Shown here: positions 17,156 to 28,400 of the stretch, one piece after another
Layout: each line of letters begins with the position of its first letter
Numbering within the stretch: position 1 is the first letter of the stretch
Origin: Ruminococcus flavefaciens
Lineage (GTDB): Bacteria; Bacteroidota; Bacteroidia; Bacteroidales; P3
Assembly: GCA_023667315.1 (NCBI GenBank)
Contig: JAMPAI010000001.1
Coordinates: forward strand, 366,820-430,819
Reading direction: 5' to 3'
DNA length: 64,000 bases
Notes under the pieces: generated by a model
Database searches by the model: none
The model's input: only the letters and a program-made list of their open reading frames with translations
What the model was told of the DNA's origin: nothing
Position numbers and translations under genes: made by a program

Positions 17156-19105
17156 ATGGACCAACAGACCAATCAGGAACCTGTAGAAAATCAAGAAACG
17201 CAGGTTGCCAGACAGGAAGAAGAAAAAGTTAATCTGAACCAACTGGAACAGATTGCCGCCCAACAGCGCGAGGAAGCCTTGGAACAGGAAGACGAGAAGG
17301 CTTTGGAAGAAGCCCATTCCGATGCCGAACCCACGGTGGAACGCACTTCGGCGCAGGAGTTGACCGATGCCGAAGTACAGGAACTGTCGGCATTGGACCG
17401 CCTTCAGATTGTGGAACGTTTGGAAAGCCTGTACGAACAGAAGAAATTGGAGGAAGCCAAGAACGTGGTGGCTCTGCTCCGCCTCAAGTACAAGGAAAAG
17501 ACAGGCGTGGTAAAGAAAGAGGCCTTGGACAGGTTCGTGGAAGAAGGGGGTAGCAAGATCGATTTTCATTTCGCGGACAGCGAAGAGGAACGCTTTGCGG
17601 AAGTGAGCCGGAAGATCCGCGAATACCATCAGAAAAAGCGTGAGGATCAGGAAAGGCTTATGGCCGAGAACCTGACCAAGAAAAAGGAACTGCTGGAACA
17701 GTTGAAGGGTTTGGTGGAAGGTGATGAACGCCCCCTGAAGGCCATCTACGACGACTTTACCAAACTTACCGAAAAATGGCGCGAGATAAAGCCGATTGCG
17801 CGCGCCGAGTCGAACAACCTGTGGCAGAACTACCATTTCTTAGTGGAGAAGTTCTTCGACAAGGTGCGTATCAACAACGAGTTGCGCGAACTCGACTTCA
17901 AGAAGAACCTGGAAGAAAAACTGCAGCTCTGCGAGAAGGCCGAAAGCCTGCTGGCCGAAGAATCGATCGGCAAGGCCTCAAAGGAACTGCACGACCTGCA
18001 CGACCGCTGGAAGGAAATCGGCCCGGTGGCCATGGATAAGAAAGACGAGATCTGGGACAGGTTCAAGGCCGCTTCCGATGCGATCGCCCAAAAGCGCAAG
18101 GACTACTACGACAGCCTGCAGGCCGAGATGGAACAGAACCTGCTGGCCAAGCGCGCCCTGTGCGAGAAGGCCGAGGGGCTGCTGACGCAGGCCTGCGCCA
18201 CCGCCAAGGAATGGAACGCCCTGAGCGATCAGGTGGACGAGCTCATGAAGCTCTGGAAGAGCATAGGCCGGGCGCCGCAGAGCGAGAACGATGCCGTTTG
18301 GGAACGTTTTCGCGGCAGCCTGAACACCTTCTTTGAAGAAAAGAAGGCCTTTTTCCGCAAGATCCGCGACGACCAGAACAACAACTACAACCTGAAGGTT
18401 GACCTGTGCGTGCGCGCCGAGAACATAGCCCAGAACCGCGTCGACTACCGAGCGGCCACGGCCGACCTGCTTAAACTGCAGCAGGAATGGAAGACGGTGG
18501 GCCCGGTGCCGATGCGCCTTTCCGACAAGGTGTGGAAGCGTTTCCGCGCCGCCTGCGACGAGTTCTTCAAGAAGAAGGCCGACTACTACCAGTCGATGCG
18601 CAGCGACGAGAACGCCAACAAGGAAGCCAAGGAAGCCTTGGTGGCCGAGGTAAAGGCGCTGGCGGTCGAAAACCGCGAGGCTTTGTTGGCGGCGGTAAAG
18701 GAATTGCAGCGCAGGTGGACGGAAATCGGCCATGTACCGATGAAGGACAAAGACCGACTCTATGCCGATTTCCGCGCGGCCATCGACGAGAAGTTCAAGG
18801 TGTTCGGCCCCAGGCCGGGCGGCGGCCGCGACTATTCCGAAATCAATACGCCCGAAGACGCGGCCTTGCTGAGCAACAAGGACATCGCCCAGCTCAACAC
18901 GCGCATACAGCGTATCAAGGGCGACATCACGCTTTGGGAAAACAATATGGGCTTTATCTCGCAGGCCAAGAGTTCGGACGTGCTGCGCCGTGAGTTCGAG
19001 AACAAGATTCGCCGCGCCAAGGAAGAACTGGCCTTGCTGGAAGCCAAGATGAAGATTATCCGTACCAAACCGGCCCAATCCGCCAAAGAAGGGGAGAACG
19101 CTTAG
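17156..19105 (+). CDS. DUF349-repeat coiled-coil protein
   Basis: A 649-residue acidic, helical cytoplasmic protein. After an acidic N-terminus ([14 protein letters not shown]...) there are at least five DUF349 repeats of about 70 residues, each centred on W(K/R)xIGxxP followed by WxRF(R/K), e.g. [20 protein letters not shown] and [12 protein letters not shown]-terminal coiled coil follows ([17 protein letters not shown]). DUF349 proteins are widespread in Bacteroidota; the function is not established. The frame extends to 17084, but the segment before Met at 17156 is unrelated in composition. Its stop overlaps the trmD start by one base, so they are probably co-transcribed. Confidence 0.88.
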   Translation: MDQQTNQEPVENQETQVARQEEEKVNLNQLEQIAAQQREEALEQEDEKALEEAHSDAEPTVERTSAQELTDAEVQELSALDRLQIVERLESLYEQKKLEEAKNVVALLRLKYKEKTGVVKKEALDRFVEEGGSKIDFHFADSEEERFAEVSRKIREYHQKKREDQERLMAENLTKKKELLEQLKGLVEGDERPLKAIYDDFTKLTEKWREIKPIARAESNNLWQNYHFLVEKFFDKVRINNELRELDFKKNLEEKLQLCEKAESLLAEESIGKASKELHDLHDRWKEIGPVAMDKKDEIWDRFKAASDAIAQKRKDYYDSLQAEMEQNLLAKRALCEKAEGLLTQACATAKEWNALSDQVDELMKLWKSIGRAPQSENDAVWERFRGSLNTFFEEKKAFFRKIRDDQNNNYNLKVDLCVRAENIAQNRVDYRAATADLLKLQQEWKTVGPVPMRLSDKVWKRFRAACDEFFKKKADYYQSMRSDENANKEAKEALVAEVKALAVENREALLAAVKELQRRWTEIGHVPMKDKDRLYADFRAAIDEKFKVFGPRPGGGRDYSEINTPEDAALLSNKDIAQLNTRIQRIKGDITLWENNMGFISQAKSSDVLRREFENKIRRAKEELALLEAKMKIIRTKPAQSAKEGENA

Positions 19106-19797
19106 TGAGAATCGACATCATCAGTCTTTTTCCCGAAATGTTCGAGGGCTTCCTGTCCTCCTCCATTCCGGCCAGGGCCGTAAAGAAAGGCTTGTTCGAG
19201 CCGCACTTGCACAACCTGCGCGACTACAGCACCGACCGATACAAGTCGGTGGACGACTATCCCTACGGCGGGGGCGCGGGCATGGTGATCGGCATCGAGC
19301 CGGTGGACAACTGCATTTCGGCATTGAAGGCCGAGCGCGACTACGACGAGGTGATATTCACCACGCCCGACGCGCCGGTTCTCGACCAGCCTACGGCCAA
19401 CGCCCTCTCGCTCTGCAAGAACATCATCATTCTGTGCGGGCATTACAAGGGGGTGGACGAACGGGTGCGCGAGCATCTGATTACGCGCGAGATTTCGATC
19501 GGCGACTACGTGCTTTCGGGCGGGGAACTGGCCGCGGCGGTGATTACCGACGCGGTGGTGCGTCTGGTGCCGGGGGTGCTCAACGACGAGACCTCGGCTC
19601 TGAGCGATTCGTTTCAGGACGGACTGCTTTCGCCTCCCGTATATACGCGCCCGGCCGAGTACAAGGGCTGGAAAGTACCCGAGGTGCTGCTGGGCGGCAA
19701 CGATAGATTGAAAGCCGAATGGCGTTATGAGAAAGCCTTGGAACGCACCAAGGAAAGAAAGCCGTATCTGCTGGATACGCAAGAACCTCAAGAATAA
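19105..19797 (+). CDS. trmD: tRNA (guanine37-N1)-methyltransferase
   Basis: A 230-residue SPOUT methyltransferase that makes m1G37 next to the anticodon and prevents frameshifting. Signatures: [23 protein letters not shown], the knot region [13 protein letters not shown], and [16 protein letters not shown] with the catalytic Asp region [12 protein letters not shown]. It begins at GTG 19105-19107, overlapping the TAG stop of the preceding gene by one base. It is separated from its usual rplS/rimM neighbours. Confidence 0.95.
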   Translation: MRIDIISLFPEMFEGFLSSSIPARAVKKGLFEPHLHNLRDYSTDRYKSVDDYPYGGGAGMVIGIEPVDNCISALKAERDYDEVIFTTPDAPVLDQPTANALSLCKNIIILCGHYKGVDERVREHLITREISIGDYVLSGGELAAAVITDAVVRLVPGVLNDETSALSDSFQDGLLSPPVYTRPAEYKGWKVPEVLLGGNDRLKAEWRYEKALERTKERKPYLLDTQEPQE

Positions 19798-19833
19798 ACC
19801 GGCTGCCGGCGGGCGGCCATAAAAGGCAAAACG

Positions 19834-21183
19834 ATGGGAGCATTCAAAGCCTACGACATACGCGGGGTCTATAACCGCGATTTCAACAAGGAAGACGTAT
19901 ATAAGATAGGGTATTTCCTGCCCGAACTGCTCAATACCGACCGGATTCTGGTGGGGCGCGACGTGCGCACTTCCTCGCCCGAGATTTTCGCCTGGTTCTG
20001 CAAGGGAGCCGAAGATGCGGGCGCCGACGTGTACGACCTGGGCATCTGCACCACGCCCATGGTGTATTGGGCCACGGCGCAGTACGGTTTCAAGGCCTCG
20101 GTGATGATTACCGCCTCGCACAACCCCAAGGAATACAACGGGCTTAAGATTTCGCGCGAGAACGCGCTGCCGGTGGGTTTCGACACGGGTTTGGGCGAAC
20201 TGGAACGCTGGCTTAAGGAACGGGTGGTGCTGCCGCGCGAGAAAAAGGGCAAGACCGTCGATTTCGACAAGAAGCCCGACTACATCGCCTTTCAGAAGCA
20301 ATGGGTGAGCGCCGACACCGACTACCTCAAGATCGCGATGGACTGCAGCAACGGCATGGCTTCCATTTTCGTGCACGAGCTGTTCGGCAACAAGCCCGCC
20401 TATATCTTCGATGAACTCGACGGCACCTTCCCCAACCACGAGGCCAATCCGCTGGAACCCGAAAACATCAAGGATATCTGCCGCCTGGTAACGGAAAGCA
20501 AGGCCGACATCGGCGTTATCTTCGACGGCGATGCCGACCGGGTGATGTTCGTGGACGAAAAGGCGCGCTTTATCTCGCCCGACCTGATGATTGCCGTCTT
20601 AGGCAATTACTTCCTGAAAGAAAAGGGCTTGAAGGGCAAGGTGCTGCAGGATATCCGCACCTCCAAGTCGGTGCGCACCTACGTGGAGTCGATGGGCAGC
20701 ACCATGGAGATGTGGCGTGTGGGCAGGGCGTACGCGGCCTTGAAGCTGCGCGAGATAGACGGCATCTACGGGGGCGAGCTGGCGGGGCATTATTATTTCC
20801 GCGACTTCAACTATTCCGATTCGGGACTGATGGCGTGCAGCCTGCTCTTGGGCATTTTCGCTGGGTTCAAGCGTCAGGGCGTCAAGGTGTCGGAGGTAAT
20901 CGACTCGATTGCCACCTACGCCAATTCGGGCGAGGTCAACTTTAAGCTGGAAGACAAGCAGGGGGCGATGGAAGCCTTGCGCGCCCACTTCACGCAGGAG
21001 GAGGAACCGCAGGCATTCTACGATTTCGACGGATACCGCATCGAGTTCAAGGAATGGTGGTTCAATGTAAGGCCTTCCAATACCGAGCCCTACCTGCGGC
21101 TTATCATGGAGGCTTCCTCGCAGAAGCTGCTGGATGAAAAACTGGCCGTGGCCAAAGGAATAATAGAAAAATGCCGCGCTTAA
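19834..21183 (+). CDS. Phosphomannomutase/phosphoglucomutase family protein
   Basis: A 449-residue alpha-D-phosphohexomutase with the four family motifs in order: [11 protein letters not shown] (substrate), [14 protein letters not shown] with the phosphoserine, [13 protein letters not shown] (Mg2+ loop), and [11 protein letters not shown] (phosphate binding). It interconverts hexose 6- and 1-phosphates. With manC in the same run of genes, mannose is the likeliest sugar (ManB role), but glucose or both cannot be excluded. It overlaps smpB by 13 bp. Confidence 0.9.
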   Translation: MGAFKAYDIRGVYNRDFNKEDVYKIGYFLPELLNTDRILVGRDVRTSSPEIFAWFCKGAEDAGADVYDLGICTTPMVYWATAQYGFKASVMITASHNPKEYNGLKISRENALPVGFDTGLGELERWLKERVVLPREKKGKTVDFDKKPDYIAFQKQWVSADTDYLKIAMDCSNGMASIFVHELFGNKPAYIFDELDGTFPNHEANPLEPENIKDICRLVTESKADIGVIFDGDADRVMFVDEKARFISPDLMIAVLGNYFLKEKGLKGKVLQDIRTSKSVRTYVESMGSTMEMWRVGRAYAALKLREIDGIYGGELAGHYYFRDFNYSDSGLMACSLLLGIFAGFKRQGVKVSEVIDSIATYANSGEVNFKLEDKQGAMEALRAHFTQEEEPQAFYDFDGYRIEFKEWWFNVRPSNTEPYLRLIMEASSQKLLDEKLAVAKGIIEKCRA

Positions 21184-21629
21184 GATCGGACGTACGTATC
21201 AAGAACAAGAAGGCGGAATATCAGTTTTTTCTGATAGACCGCTATACGGCGGGCATTGTGCTTACCGGCACCGAGATCAAGTCGATCAGGGCGGGTAAGG
21301 CCAGTGTGGGGGAGGCGTTTTGCGTGTTTCTCGGCAACGAGCTTTTTATCAAGAATATGTATGTGGCCGAATACAGCCATGGTTCGGCCTTCAACCATGT
21401 GCCGCGCCGCGACCGCAAGCTGCTGCTCAACAAGCGGGAGTTGCGCAAGCTGCAGGGCAAGATAAAGGAAAAGGGGCTTACGATTATTCCGGTGGTTCTC
21501 TTTATCGACGAAAACGGCCGTGCCAAGATGGAAATCGCGCTGGCCAAGGGCAAGAAACTCTACGACAAGCGCGAGACCCTAAAGGAAAAAGACATCAAGC
21601 GCCAAATGCAAAGAGGTCGGGACGAATAA
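21171..21629 (+). CDS. smpB: SsrA-binding protein SmpB
   Basis: A 152-residue tmRNA partner for rescue of stalled ribosomes. Motifs: [33 protein letters not shown] (OB-fold tmRNA contact), [14 protein letters not shown], and the basic C-terminal tail [18 protein letters not shown], which mimics an anticodon/mRNA in the A site. It begins inside the end of the phosphohexomutase gene and is last in the run; a terminator follows at once. Confidence 0.95.
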   Translation: MPRLRSDVRIKNKKAEYQFFLIDRYTAGIVLTGTEIKSIRAGKASVGEAFCVFLGNELFIKNMYVAEYSHGSAFNHVPRRDRKLLLNKRELRKLQGKIKEKGLTIIPVVLFIDENGRAKMEIALAKGKKLYDKRETLKEKDIKRQMQRGRDE

Positions 21630-21643
21630 TCGCCCGACCTCTT
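21611..21643. terminator. Terminator between convergent smpB and clpC
   Basis: Perfect 11-bp stem AAGAGGTCGGG / CCCGACCTCTT with an 11-nt loop. The left arm overlaps the last codons of smpB. Only a short T-run follows, but position between convergent genes supports the role. Confidence 0.75.
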
Positions 21644-21666
21644 TCGTTAAGGGATATTATCGGCGG

Positions 21667-24207
21667 CTACTTCACTTCCACCGTTAAGGATTCCTTGCCT
21701 TCTTCGTGGTCCACGAACACGGTTTTCCCTTTCGGGTCGCCGCCTTTCACCATGAGTTCGGCCAGTTCGTCTTCGATATAGTGCTCTATGCAGCGGCGCA
21801 AGGGGCGGGCGCCCAGGTCGGGATCCCAGCCTTTCTCCATCAGGAATTCCTTGGCCTTCTCGCTCAGCTGTACATCCGATTCCATCTTGGCCAGGCGGTT
21901 GCGCAGCTTGGCCAGTTCGATGTCGATGATCCTGAAAATATTCTCCTTGCTGAGGTTGTTGAACACCAGGATGTCGTCGATACGGTTCAGGAACTCGGGC
22001 GCGAAATGGCGTTTGAGTGCCTTGTCGATAATGCCCCGTTCCCATTCGGCCTTGCCGGCTTCCTTGGCGGCGGTCTGGAAGCCCACGCCCGAACCGAATT
22101 CCCGCAGCTGGCGCGAGCCGAGGTTGGAGGTCATGATGATGATGGTGTTCTTGAAGTCGATCTTCCGCCCCAGGCCGTCGGTAAGCTGGCCGTCGTCGAG
22201 CACCTGCAGCAGCAGGTTGAAGATGTCGGGATGCGCCTTCTCGATTTCGTCGAACAGCACGATGGAGTAGGGCTTGCGCCTGACTTTCTCGGTGAGCTGG
22301 CCGCCGTCCTCATAGCCCACGTAGCCCGGAGGCGAGCCGATAAGGCGCGACACGTCGAATTTCTCCATATACTCGCTCATGTCCACGCGGATCAACGCGC
22401 TTTCGGCATTGAACATATATTTGGCCAGACACTTGGTAAGGTAGGTCTTGCCCACGCCCGTAGGGCCCAGAAAGATAAAGCTTCCGATGGGGCGCGAGGG
22501 GTCTTTGAGGCCCGTGCGGTTGCGGCGGATGGCGCGTACCAGCTTGTGGATGGCCTCGTCCTGACCTATCACCTGGCTTTCGAGCACGTTCTCCATGTTC
22601 AGGAGCTGTTCCATCTCGTTCTGCGCCACCTTCTGGATAGGCACGCCGCTCATCATGGCCACCACGCCCGTAACGTCTTCTTCCGACACTTCGGGGCGGT
22701 TGGCCCGGTTCTCCTCTTCCCAACGCTTGTTCTCTTCCTCCAGCTGCTTCTGCATCGCGCCCATCTCGTCGCGCAGCTTGGCCGCGTCCTCAAAACGTTG
22801 GTTCTTGATGGCATCCACCATTTCCTGCTTGGTTTTGGCGATGCCTTCCTCCAGCTGCGTGATGGGGGCGGGCACGTCGGTGCGGCTCAGGTGAACCTTG
22901 GCGCCGGCTTCGTCTAAGGCGTCGATGGCCTTGTCGGGCAGCACCCGGTCGGTGATGTAGCGGTCGGTAAGCTCGATGCAGGCCTTAAGGGCCTCTTCGC
23001 TGTACGACACCATGTGGTGGTCTTCGTAGCGGCCCTTTATGTTGTGCAGTATCTCGAGCGTTTCTTCTTTGGTGGTGGCTTCCACCAGCACCTTCTGGAA
23101 ACGGCGTTCCAGGGCGCCGTCTTTCTCGATGCTCTGGCGGTATTCGTCTAAGGTGGTGGCGCCTATGCACTGGATCTCGCCCCGCGCCAGGGCGGGCTTG
23201 AACATGTTGGAGGCGTCGAGTGCGCCGGCGGTGTTGCCCGCGCCCACGATGGTGTGTATCTCGTCGATAAAGATGATTACCTCGGGATGCTTCTGCAGTT
23301 CGTTGATGATGGCCTTCATGCGTTCCTCGAACTGGCCGCGGTACTTGGTGCCGGCCACCACCGAGGCGATGTCGAGGGTCAGGATCCGCTTGTTCCGGAG
23401 GCTGTGCGGAACCTTGTGTTCGGCAATGCGTTGCGCCAGGCCTTCGGCGATGGCCGACTTGCCCACGCCCGGGTCGCCTATCAGCACGGGATTGTTCTTC
23501 TTGCGGCGGCTCAGGATCTGAACGATGCGTTCGATTTCCTTTTCGCGCCCCACCATCGGGTCAAGCAGCTTCTCGGCGGCTGCCTTGGTGAGGTCTTTGC
23601 CGAAGTTGTCCAGCACCGGGGTGTCGGTTTTGGAGTTGGCGGCTTTGGGAACGTCGTTCCGGATGGATTCGGATTCTCGGCGGCTGCCTCTTTCCTCGCC
23701 GTATTCGTGCATTCCGATGCCTTCTTCCATGGCTGAGGGGGTCTTGTCTTTGCTTTCGGCCGAAGGTTGCTGCTGCAACATGGCGTTGATGTTCTCGTAG
23801 TTGACGCCGGCCGCGTTCAGTATGCCGGTAACGAATCCGGCGTCGTTCTTCAGGATGGCCAGCAGCGCGTGTTCGGGTTCCACCTGTTCCTGGCCCAAGC
23901 GCAGGCTTTCCAGGTACATCACCTTGATCATGCGGTCCAGCTGGCTGTTGGCGGGCAGGTTGCGTTCGGTGGGGTCGGCCGGGGCGTCCTCGCGGGAGGC
24001 AGGCTTGATTGATTCCTCGATGCGCTTGCGCAGGTTCTGGGCATCCAGACCGTATTGCAGGATAAGCTGCGCGGCCTTGTTGTCGCCCTGGCGCAGCATG
24101 CCCAGCACCACGTGTTCCACGCCCACATAGTCGTTGCCGATGCGGCCGGCTTCTTCCGTGCTGTAGTTCAGTATGGTTTTTAAGGTGTCTGAAATGTTGA
24201 TTTCCAT
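21667..24207 (-). CDS. clpC: ClpC-type AAA+ protease ATPase subunit
   Basis: An 846-residue Hsp100 unfoldase that feeds substrates to ClpP. Order of domains: Clp N-terminal repeats ([17 protein letters not shown] onward, to ~150), AAA-1 with Walker A GDPGVGKS and [14 protein letters not shown], a UVR-like motif in the middle domain ([14 protein letters not shown]), then AAA-2 with GPTGVGKT and [12 protein letters not shown]. The UVR motif separates ClpC from ClpB and ClpA. The frame is open to 24264, but [10 protein letters not shown] at 24207 fits the family start and leaves room for the promoter. It is divergent from gyrA. Confidence 0.94.
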   Translation of the reverse strand: MEINISDTLKTILNYSTEEAGRIGNDYVGVEHVVLGMLRQGDNKAAQLILQYGLDAQNLRKRIEESIKPASREDAPADPTERNLPANSQLDRMIKVMYLESLRLGQEQVEPEHALLAILKNDAGFVTGILNAAGVNYENINAMLQQQPSAESKDKTPSAMEEGIGMHEYGEERGSRRESESIRNDVPKAANSKTDTPVLDNFGKDLTKAAAEKLLDPMVGREKEIERIVQILSRRKKNNPVLIGDPGVGKSAIAEGLAQRIAEHKVPHSLRNKRILTLDIASVVAGTKYRGQFEERMKAIINELQKHPEVIIFIDEIHTIVGAGNTAGALDASNMFKPALARGEIQCIGATTLDEYRQSIEKDGALERRFQKVLVEATTKEETLEILHNIKGRYEDHHMVSYSEEALKACIELTDRYITDRVLPDKAIDALDEAGAKVHLSRTDVPAPITQLEEGIAKTKQEMVDAIKNQRFEDAAKLRDEMGAMQKQLEEENKRWEEENRANRPEVSEEDVTGVVAMMSGVPIQKVAQNEMEQLLNMENVLESQVIGQDEAIHKLVRAIRRNRTGLKDPSRPIGSFIFLGPTGVGKTYLTKCLAKYMFNAESALIRVDMSEYMEKFDVSRLIGSPPGYVGYEDGGQLTEKVRRKPYSIVLFDEIEKAHPDIFNLLLQVLDDGQLTDGLGRKIDFKNTIIIMTSNLGSRQLREFGSGVGFQTAAKEAGKAEWERGIIDKALKRHFAPEFLNRIDDILVFNNLSKENIFRIIDIELAKLRNRLAKMESDVQLSEKAKEFLMEKGWDPDLGARPLRRCIEHYIEDELAELMVKGGDPKGKTVFVDHEEGKESLTVEVK

Positions 24208-24270
24208 TCTTTTACATTTCTTGGTTCGCCGAAAAGACCAAATAAGGCAAGGTCGGAACGGCAAAGCTCA

Positions 24271-24301
24271 CAAAATTAGCGGTTTTTTGGCGACCGTGCA
24301 A
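24271..24301 (-). promoter_or_regulatory. Promoter of clpC
   Basis: Minus strand: TTG (24299-24301), 20-nt spacer, TAATTTTG (24271-24278), an exact TAnnTTTG. It is 64 nt from the clpC start. No CIRCE-type (HrcA) inverted repeat is visible near it. Confidence 0.78.
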
Positions 24302-24396
24302 TTTTTGTGCCACAGGCCCAAGAAGCCCTTCCAAGCCCTTTCTGTATGAAAAAACGGCAGAGTCTTGCTGTCTTTCGGATTTTAAAAATTTTCCAC

Positions 24397-24427
24397 TTGT
24401 AAAATCTTGCCGAAATTTGTAATTTCG
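24397..24427 (+). promoter_or_regulatory. Promoter of gyrA
   Basis: TTG (24397-24399), 20-nt spacer, TAATTTCG (24420-24427), 49 nt before the gyrA start. The rest of the 269-bp spacer between clpC and gyrA shows nothing else I can support. Confidence 0.72.
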
Positions 24428-24476
24428 TAGTTTGTTTGAAATACAGAAGTAGCACATATATAGAAAGTTAACAGAA

Positions 24477-27005
24477 ATGGAAGAAAAGGAAGAGACAGCA
24501 GGACAGGGAAAAATCGTGCGGGTTGACATCGACAAGCAGATGCAATCGGCCTATATCGACTACTCCATGTCGGTTATCGTGGCGAGGGCGTTGCCTGATG
24601 TGCGCGACGGTATGAAGCCGGTTCACCGCCGTATTTTGTTTGCCATGAACGAGGCGGGCATCACCGCTTCGGGAGGTTATAAGAAGTCTGCCCGTGTGGT
24701 TGGGGACGTGCTCGGTAAGTACCACCCCCATGGAGACAGTTCCATTTACGGTGCCCTGGTGCGTATGGCGCAGGACTGGTCGATGCGTTACCCCTTGGTG
24801 GACGGTCAGGGTAACTTCGGCTCCATCGACAACGACCCGCCGGCGGCCATGCGTTACACCGAGGCCAAGATGCGTAGGATCGCCGAAGCCTTGCTGGCCG
24901 ATATCGACGAAGATACGGTGGATATGCAGAACACCTTCGACGACACCAACAAGGAGCCTACCGTGCTTCCCAGCCGTATCCCCAACCTTTTGGTGAACGG
25001 TTCGTCGGGTATCGCCGTGGGTATGGCCACCAACATGGCGCCCCACAACATGAGCGAGGTCTGCGACGGTATCGCCGCCTATATCGACAATAAGGACATT
25101 ACCGTAGAGGAACTCATGCAATACGTAAAGGCGCCCGATTTCCCTACGGGAGGTGTGATTTACGGATACGACGGCGTGCGCGACGCCTTTACCACCGGTA
25201 TGGGACGCATCGTGATACGCGGCGAGGCCGAGATCGAGACCACCGACAGTGGCCGCAACCAGATTGTGGTCAAGTCGATTCCCTATATGGTGAACAAGTC
25301 CGAGATGATCAAGAAAATCGCGGAACTGGTTACCGAGAAGCGTATCGACGGCATTACGGATATCCGCGACGAATCCAAGCGCGACGTGCGCATCGTGTTC
25401 GACCTCCGTCACGACGCGGTGGCCAACGTGGTGCTCAACAAGCTCTACCAGCAGTCGGCCTTGCAGACTTCGTTCAGCGTAAACAACATCGCGCTGGTTC
25501 ACGGCAAGCCCTGCCTGCTGAACCTCAAGGACCTTATCTCCAACTTTGTGGAACACCGCCACGAAGTGGTGATCCGCCGCACCAAATTCAGGCTGGCCAA
25601 GGCCGAGGCGCGCGAACATATCCTGCAAGGGCTTCTCAAGGCCTTGGATCACTTGGATGAGATCATCAACCTGATCCGTTCCTCCAAGACCATCGACGAC
25701 GCCAAGCAGGAACTCATCGCCCGTTTCCAGTTCAGCGAAATTCAGGCGAAGGCCATCGTGGAGATGCGCCTCGGCCAGCTTACCGGTCTGGAACGCGAGA
25801 AACTGCAGCAGGAGTTCGAAGAGCTGGAACGCTTTATCGCCGAATGCCACGAACTGCTCGAAAACGAAGGCAAGCGTATGGCGGTGGTTAAGGAAGAAAT
25901 CCTTGAAATCAAGGAAAAGTACGGCGACGAACGCCGCACCCACATCGTTTACGATTCGGCCGACTTCAATATCGAGGACACCATTCCCGACGAAGACATG
26001 GTGATCACCATCTCGCACATGGGCTACATCAAGCGTACCCGTCTGGCCGAATACCGCCGTCAGAACCGTGGCGGCAAGGGCATGAAGGGTTCCGACGTGC
26101 GTACCGAAGACTTCGTGGAACACCTCTTCGTGGCCTCCATGCACAACTACATGCTCTTCTTTACCGAACAGGGCAAGTGCTTCTGGATGCGCGTGTTCGA
26201 CATTCCCGAAGGCTCGCGCCAGTCGAAGGGCCGCGCGCTGCAGAACCTGATGAACATCGCCTCCGACGACAAGGTGAAGGCCTACATCAACGTAAAGACC
26301 CTCAAGGACGAAGAGTACATCAACAACAACTACATCGTGCTCTGCACCAAGAAGGGTATCATCAAGAAGACTTCGCTGGAAGCCTACTCCCGTCCGCGTC
26401 AGAACGGCATCATCGCCGTTACGGTGCGCGAAGGCGACCAATTGCTGGAAGCCAAGCTTACCAACGATTCTTCGGTCATCATGATGGCGTTGCGTTCGGG
26501 TAAGGCCATCCGTTTCCCCGAAAACAAGGTGCGTCCGATGGGACGCGGTGCGTCGGGGGTACGTGGTATCAGCCTGGCCGGCGAAAACGATGAGGTGGTG
26601 GGCATGATCTGCATCGACCCGAGCCAGAACAGCGACGTGCTGGTGGTTTCCGAAAAGGGCTTCGGCAAGCGTTCCGCGCTCGAAGACTACCGCGAGACCA
26701 ACCGTGGCGGCAAGGGTGTCAAGACCATCAACATCACCGACAAGACGGGTGCCTTGATCGCCATCAAGGACGTTACCGATATGGACGACTTGATGATCAT
26801 CAATAAGTCGGGCATCATCCTGCGTATGGCCGTGAAAGACCTTCGCGTGGTGGGCCGTGCCACCCAGGGCGTGAAGCTTATCGAACTCAAGGGCAAGGAT
26901 TCCATTGCCTCGGTCGCCAAGGTGGCGATGGATGAGGAAGATGAGATGGAAGGCGAAGCCAACGGGGAAGAAAACGCCGAAACCCCTGCCGAAACCCAGG
27001 AATAA
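24477..27005 (+). CDS. gyrA: DNA gyrase subunit A
   Basis: An 842-residue type IIA topoisomerase breakage-reunion subunit. The catalytic Tyr is Tyr127 in [10 protein letters not shown]. The C-terminal beta-pinwheel has the GyrA box in the form [13 protein letters not shown], which argues for GyrA over ParC. In the quinolone region [10 protein letters not shown] (83-92), Ser88 corresponds to E. coli Ser83 and Gly92 to Asp87. The acidic tail ([15 protein letters not shown]) is typical of the phylum. It stands apart from gyrB, with a TPR protein gene 36 bp downstream that may share its transcript. Confidence 0.95.
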   Translation: MEEKEETAGQGKIVRVDIDKQMQSAYIDYSMSVIVARALPDVRDGMKPVHRRILFAMNEAGITASGGYKKSARVVGDVLGKYHPHGDSSIYGALVRMAQDWSMRYPLVDGQGNFGSIDNDPPAAMRYTEAKMRRIAEALLADIDEDTVDMQNTFDDTNKEPTVLPSRIPNLLVNGSSGIAVGMATNMAPHNMSEVCDGIAAYIDNKDITVEELMQYVKAPDFPTGGVIYGYDGVRDAFTTGMGRIVIRGEAEIETTDSGRNQIVVKSIPYMVNKSEMIKKIAELVTEKRIDGITDIRDESKRDVRIVFDLRHDAVANVVLNKLYQQSALQTSFSVNNIALVHGKPCLLNLKDLISNFVEHRHEVVIRRTKFRLAKAEAREHILQGLLKALDHLDEIINLIRSSKTIDDAKQELIARFQFSEIQAKAIVEMRLGQLTGLEREKLQQEFEELERFIAECHELLENEGKRMAVVKEEILEIKEKYGDERRTHIVYDSADFNIEDTIPDEDMVITISHMGYIKRTRLAEYRRQNRGGKGMKGSDVRTEDFVEHLFVASMHNYMLFFTEQGKCFWMRVFDIPEGSRQSKGRALQNLMNIASDDKVKAYINVKTLKDEEYINNNYIVLCTKKGIIKKTSLEAYSRPRQNGIIAVTVREGDQLLEAKLTNDSSVIMMALRSGKAIRFPENKVRPMGRGASGVRGISLAGENDEVVGMICIDPSQNSDVLVVSEKGFGKRSALEDYRETNRGGKGVKTINITDKTGALIAIKDVTDMDDLMIINKSGIILRMAVKDLRVVGRATQGVKLIELKGKDSIASVAKVAMDEEDEMEGEANGEENAETPAETQE

Positions 27006-27041
27006 GACAAAACGAGTAAAAACCTTAAAACAATACTTGAC

Positions 27042-28190
27042 ATGAAAAAACTTTTGGTTCTCGCGATTGCCTCGATTGCCGTGGTAGGTCTCTGCTCCGC
27101 GCAGGAAAAGGCATATAAGGCCGCCAAGAAATATTATTCGCAACAGAAATGGAGTGATGCCGCCTCTACGATCGATGCCGTGGTGCAAAACCCCGAAACC
27201 GTCAATATGCTGGATGCTTGGATGCTGCGCGGAAAGATCTATCTTTCCATCTCCAACAACCCGCTCTTGGCGCGCGACTATCCCAATGCCGCCGAATCGT
27301 CTAAGGAATCGTTCGAACGCGCCTTGCAGATCGACCCCTCCGACAAAACGCTGGTGATGTTGCGTCAGAACATCCTCGACCTGTCGGGCGTGTTCTACGA
27401 CCGGGGTGCCAACCAGTACGAACAGGCCGCCTACGACCAGGCGGTGACCTCGTTCGAAACCTCGCTGGCCGTTTCGCAGCTGGAAAGCGAATACGACACC
27501 AGTGCCGCCTTCAACGTGGCCCTGTGTGCGTTTAACGCCGCTCAGTACGAAAAGGCGGTTGATTACGCCAAGATCGTGATCGCCAGCACGATGGCCAACC
27601 CCAATGTGTATGCCATCCAGGCCGAATCCTACTTCCAGAGTGGCAAGAAAGACGAAGCCGTGGCCGCCATGGAAGACGCCATTGCCCGTTTCCCCGAAGA
27701 CAAGACGGTCTATACCTCCGCTTCTTCGGTGTTCCTGCGTATCGGCCTGAACGAAAAGGCGAGCGAAGTGTTGAACACCGCCCTCGAAAAATGGGGTGAC
27801 GACGCTTCTTTCCAGCTCTTTATCGGTATCGCCTACGAAAACGACAAGCAGTACGAAAAGGCGGAAGCTGCCTACAGGAAGGCGCTCGAAATCAATCCCG
27901 AATACATGGACGCCATCTTCGATCTGGGCGCTTTCTATGTGAACCAGGGAATCCGTCTGAACGACGAGGCCAACGCCCTGCCCTTGGAAGAAACCGAAAA
28001 ATACGACCAGCTCCGCGCCCAGGCCAACGCTTCGTTGAACCAGGCGCTGCCTTACCTGCAGCAGGTAATCGAAAAACAGCCCGAAAACCTGAAGGTGATG
28101 ATGACTCTGCGCGACGTATATGTACAGCTCGGCAAGGCCGAAGAAGCCAAGGCACTGCGCGAAAAGATCGAAGCATTGCAAGGGGAATAG
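27042..28190 (+). CDS. Exported tetratricopeptide-repeat protein
   Basis: A 382-residue protein with a signal peptide (MKKLLVLAIASIAVVGLCSA|Q) and about seven TPR-like helical pairs, e.g. AYKAAKKYYSQQKWSDAASTID, YEKAEAAYRKALEINPEYMDAIFDLG and the C-terminal LKVMMTLRDVYVQLGKAEEAKAL. TPR arrays bind partner proteins; this one is predicted periplasmic. No enzymatic domain. It follows gyrA closely, but there is no functional link I can name. Confidence 0.85.
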   Translation: MKKLLVLAIASIAVVGLCSAQEKAYKAAKKYYSQQKWSDAASTIDAVVQNPETVNMLDAWMLRGKIYLSISNNPLLARDYPNAAESSKESFERALQIDPSDKTLVMLRQNILDLSGVFYDRGANQYEQAAYDQAVTSFETSLAVSQLESEYDTSAAFNVALCAFNAAQYEKAVDYAKIVIASTMANPNVYAIQAESYFQSGKKDEAVAAMEDAIARFPEDKTVYTSASSVFLRIGLNEKASEVLNTALEKWGDDASFQLFIGIAYENDKQYEKAEAAYRKALEINPEYMDAIFDLGAFYVNQGIRLNDEANALPLEETEKYDQLRAQANASLNQALPYLQQVIEKQPENLKVMMTLRDVYVQLGKAEEAKALREKIEALQGE

Positions 28191-28221
28191 AAGTTCTTGG
28201 ATACCTTGATTTTTGAGCATG

Positions 28222-28253
28222 AAGGGACTGTTCGGTTTTCGGGCAGTCCCTTT
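28222..28253 (+). terminator. Terminator after the gyrA-TPR genes
   Basis: AAGGGACTG / CAGTCCCTT stem with a 13-nt loop, followed by TTTAT, 31 nt after the TPR stop codon. Confidence 0.7.
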
Positions 28254-28348
28254 ATACTATAAAGCATGGGGTGAGGGGTAGTGTTCCTATAACGCTTCAA
28301 GTCTTATATTACAAACCCTACCACGATTCGTGCCATCTCCAAAACGCA

Positions 28349-28380
28349 GGAAGCCCGTGGATTTTTCCACGGGCTTCCTT
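28349..28380. terminator. Terminator between convergent genes
   Basis: Perfect 12-bp stem GGAAGCCCGTGG / CCACGGGCTTCC with loop ATTTTT, then TTTCTTC on the plus strand and GCGTTTTGG on the minus strand. It lies 20 bp past the stop of the leucine-rich-repeat gene and probably ends that transcript. Between it and the stem at 28222 I see nothing else. Confidence 0.75.
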
Positions 28381-28400
28381 TCTTCATCGGGCAAAAACCT

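Noticed and set aside
14909-17836. 975-residue open frame antisense to the S46 peptidase and DUF349 gene
   Set aside because: Shadow of real genes; His/Phe/Gly-rich, no motifs.
24208-24476. CIRCE/HrcA operator upstream of clpC
   Set aside because: No TTAGCACTC-N9-GAGTGCTAA-like repeat is present; only ordinary promoters.
24468-28220. 1250-residue open frame antisense to gyrA and the TPR gene
   Set aside because: It lies opposite two well-recognised genes, has a His/Val/Gly-rich composition typical of antisense frames in GC-rich DNA, and no family motif.
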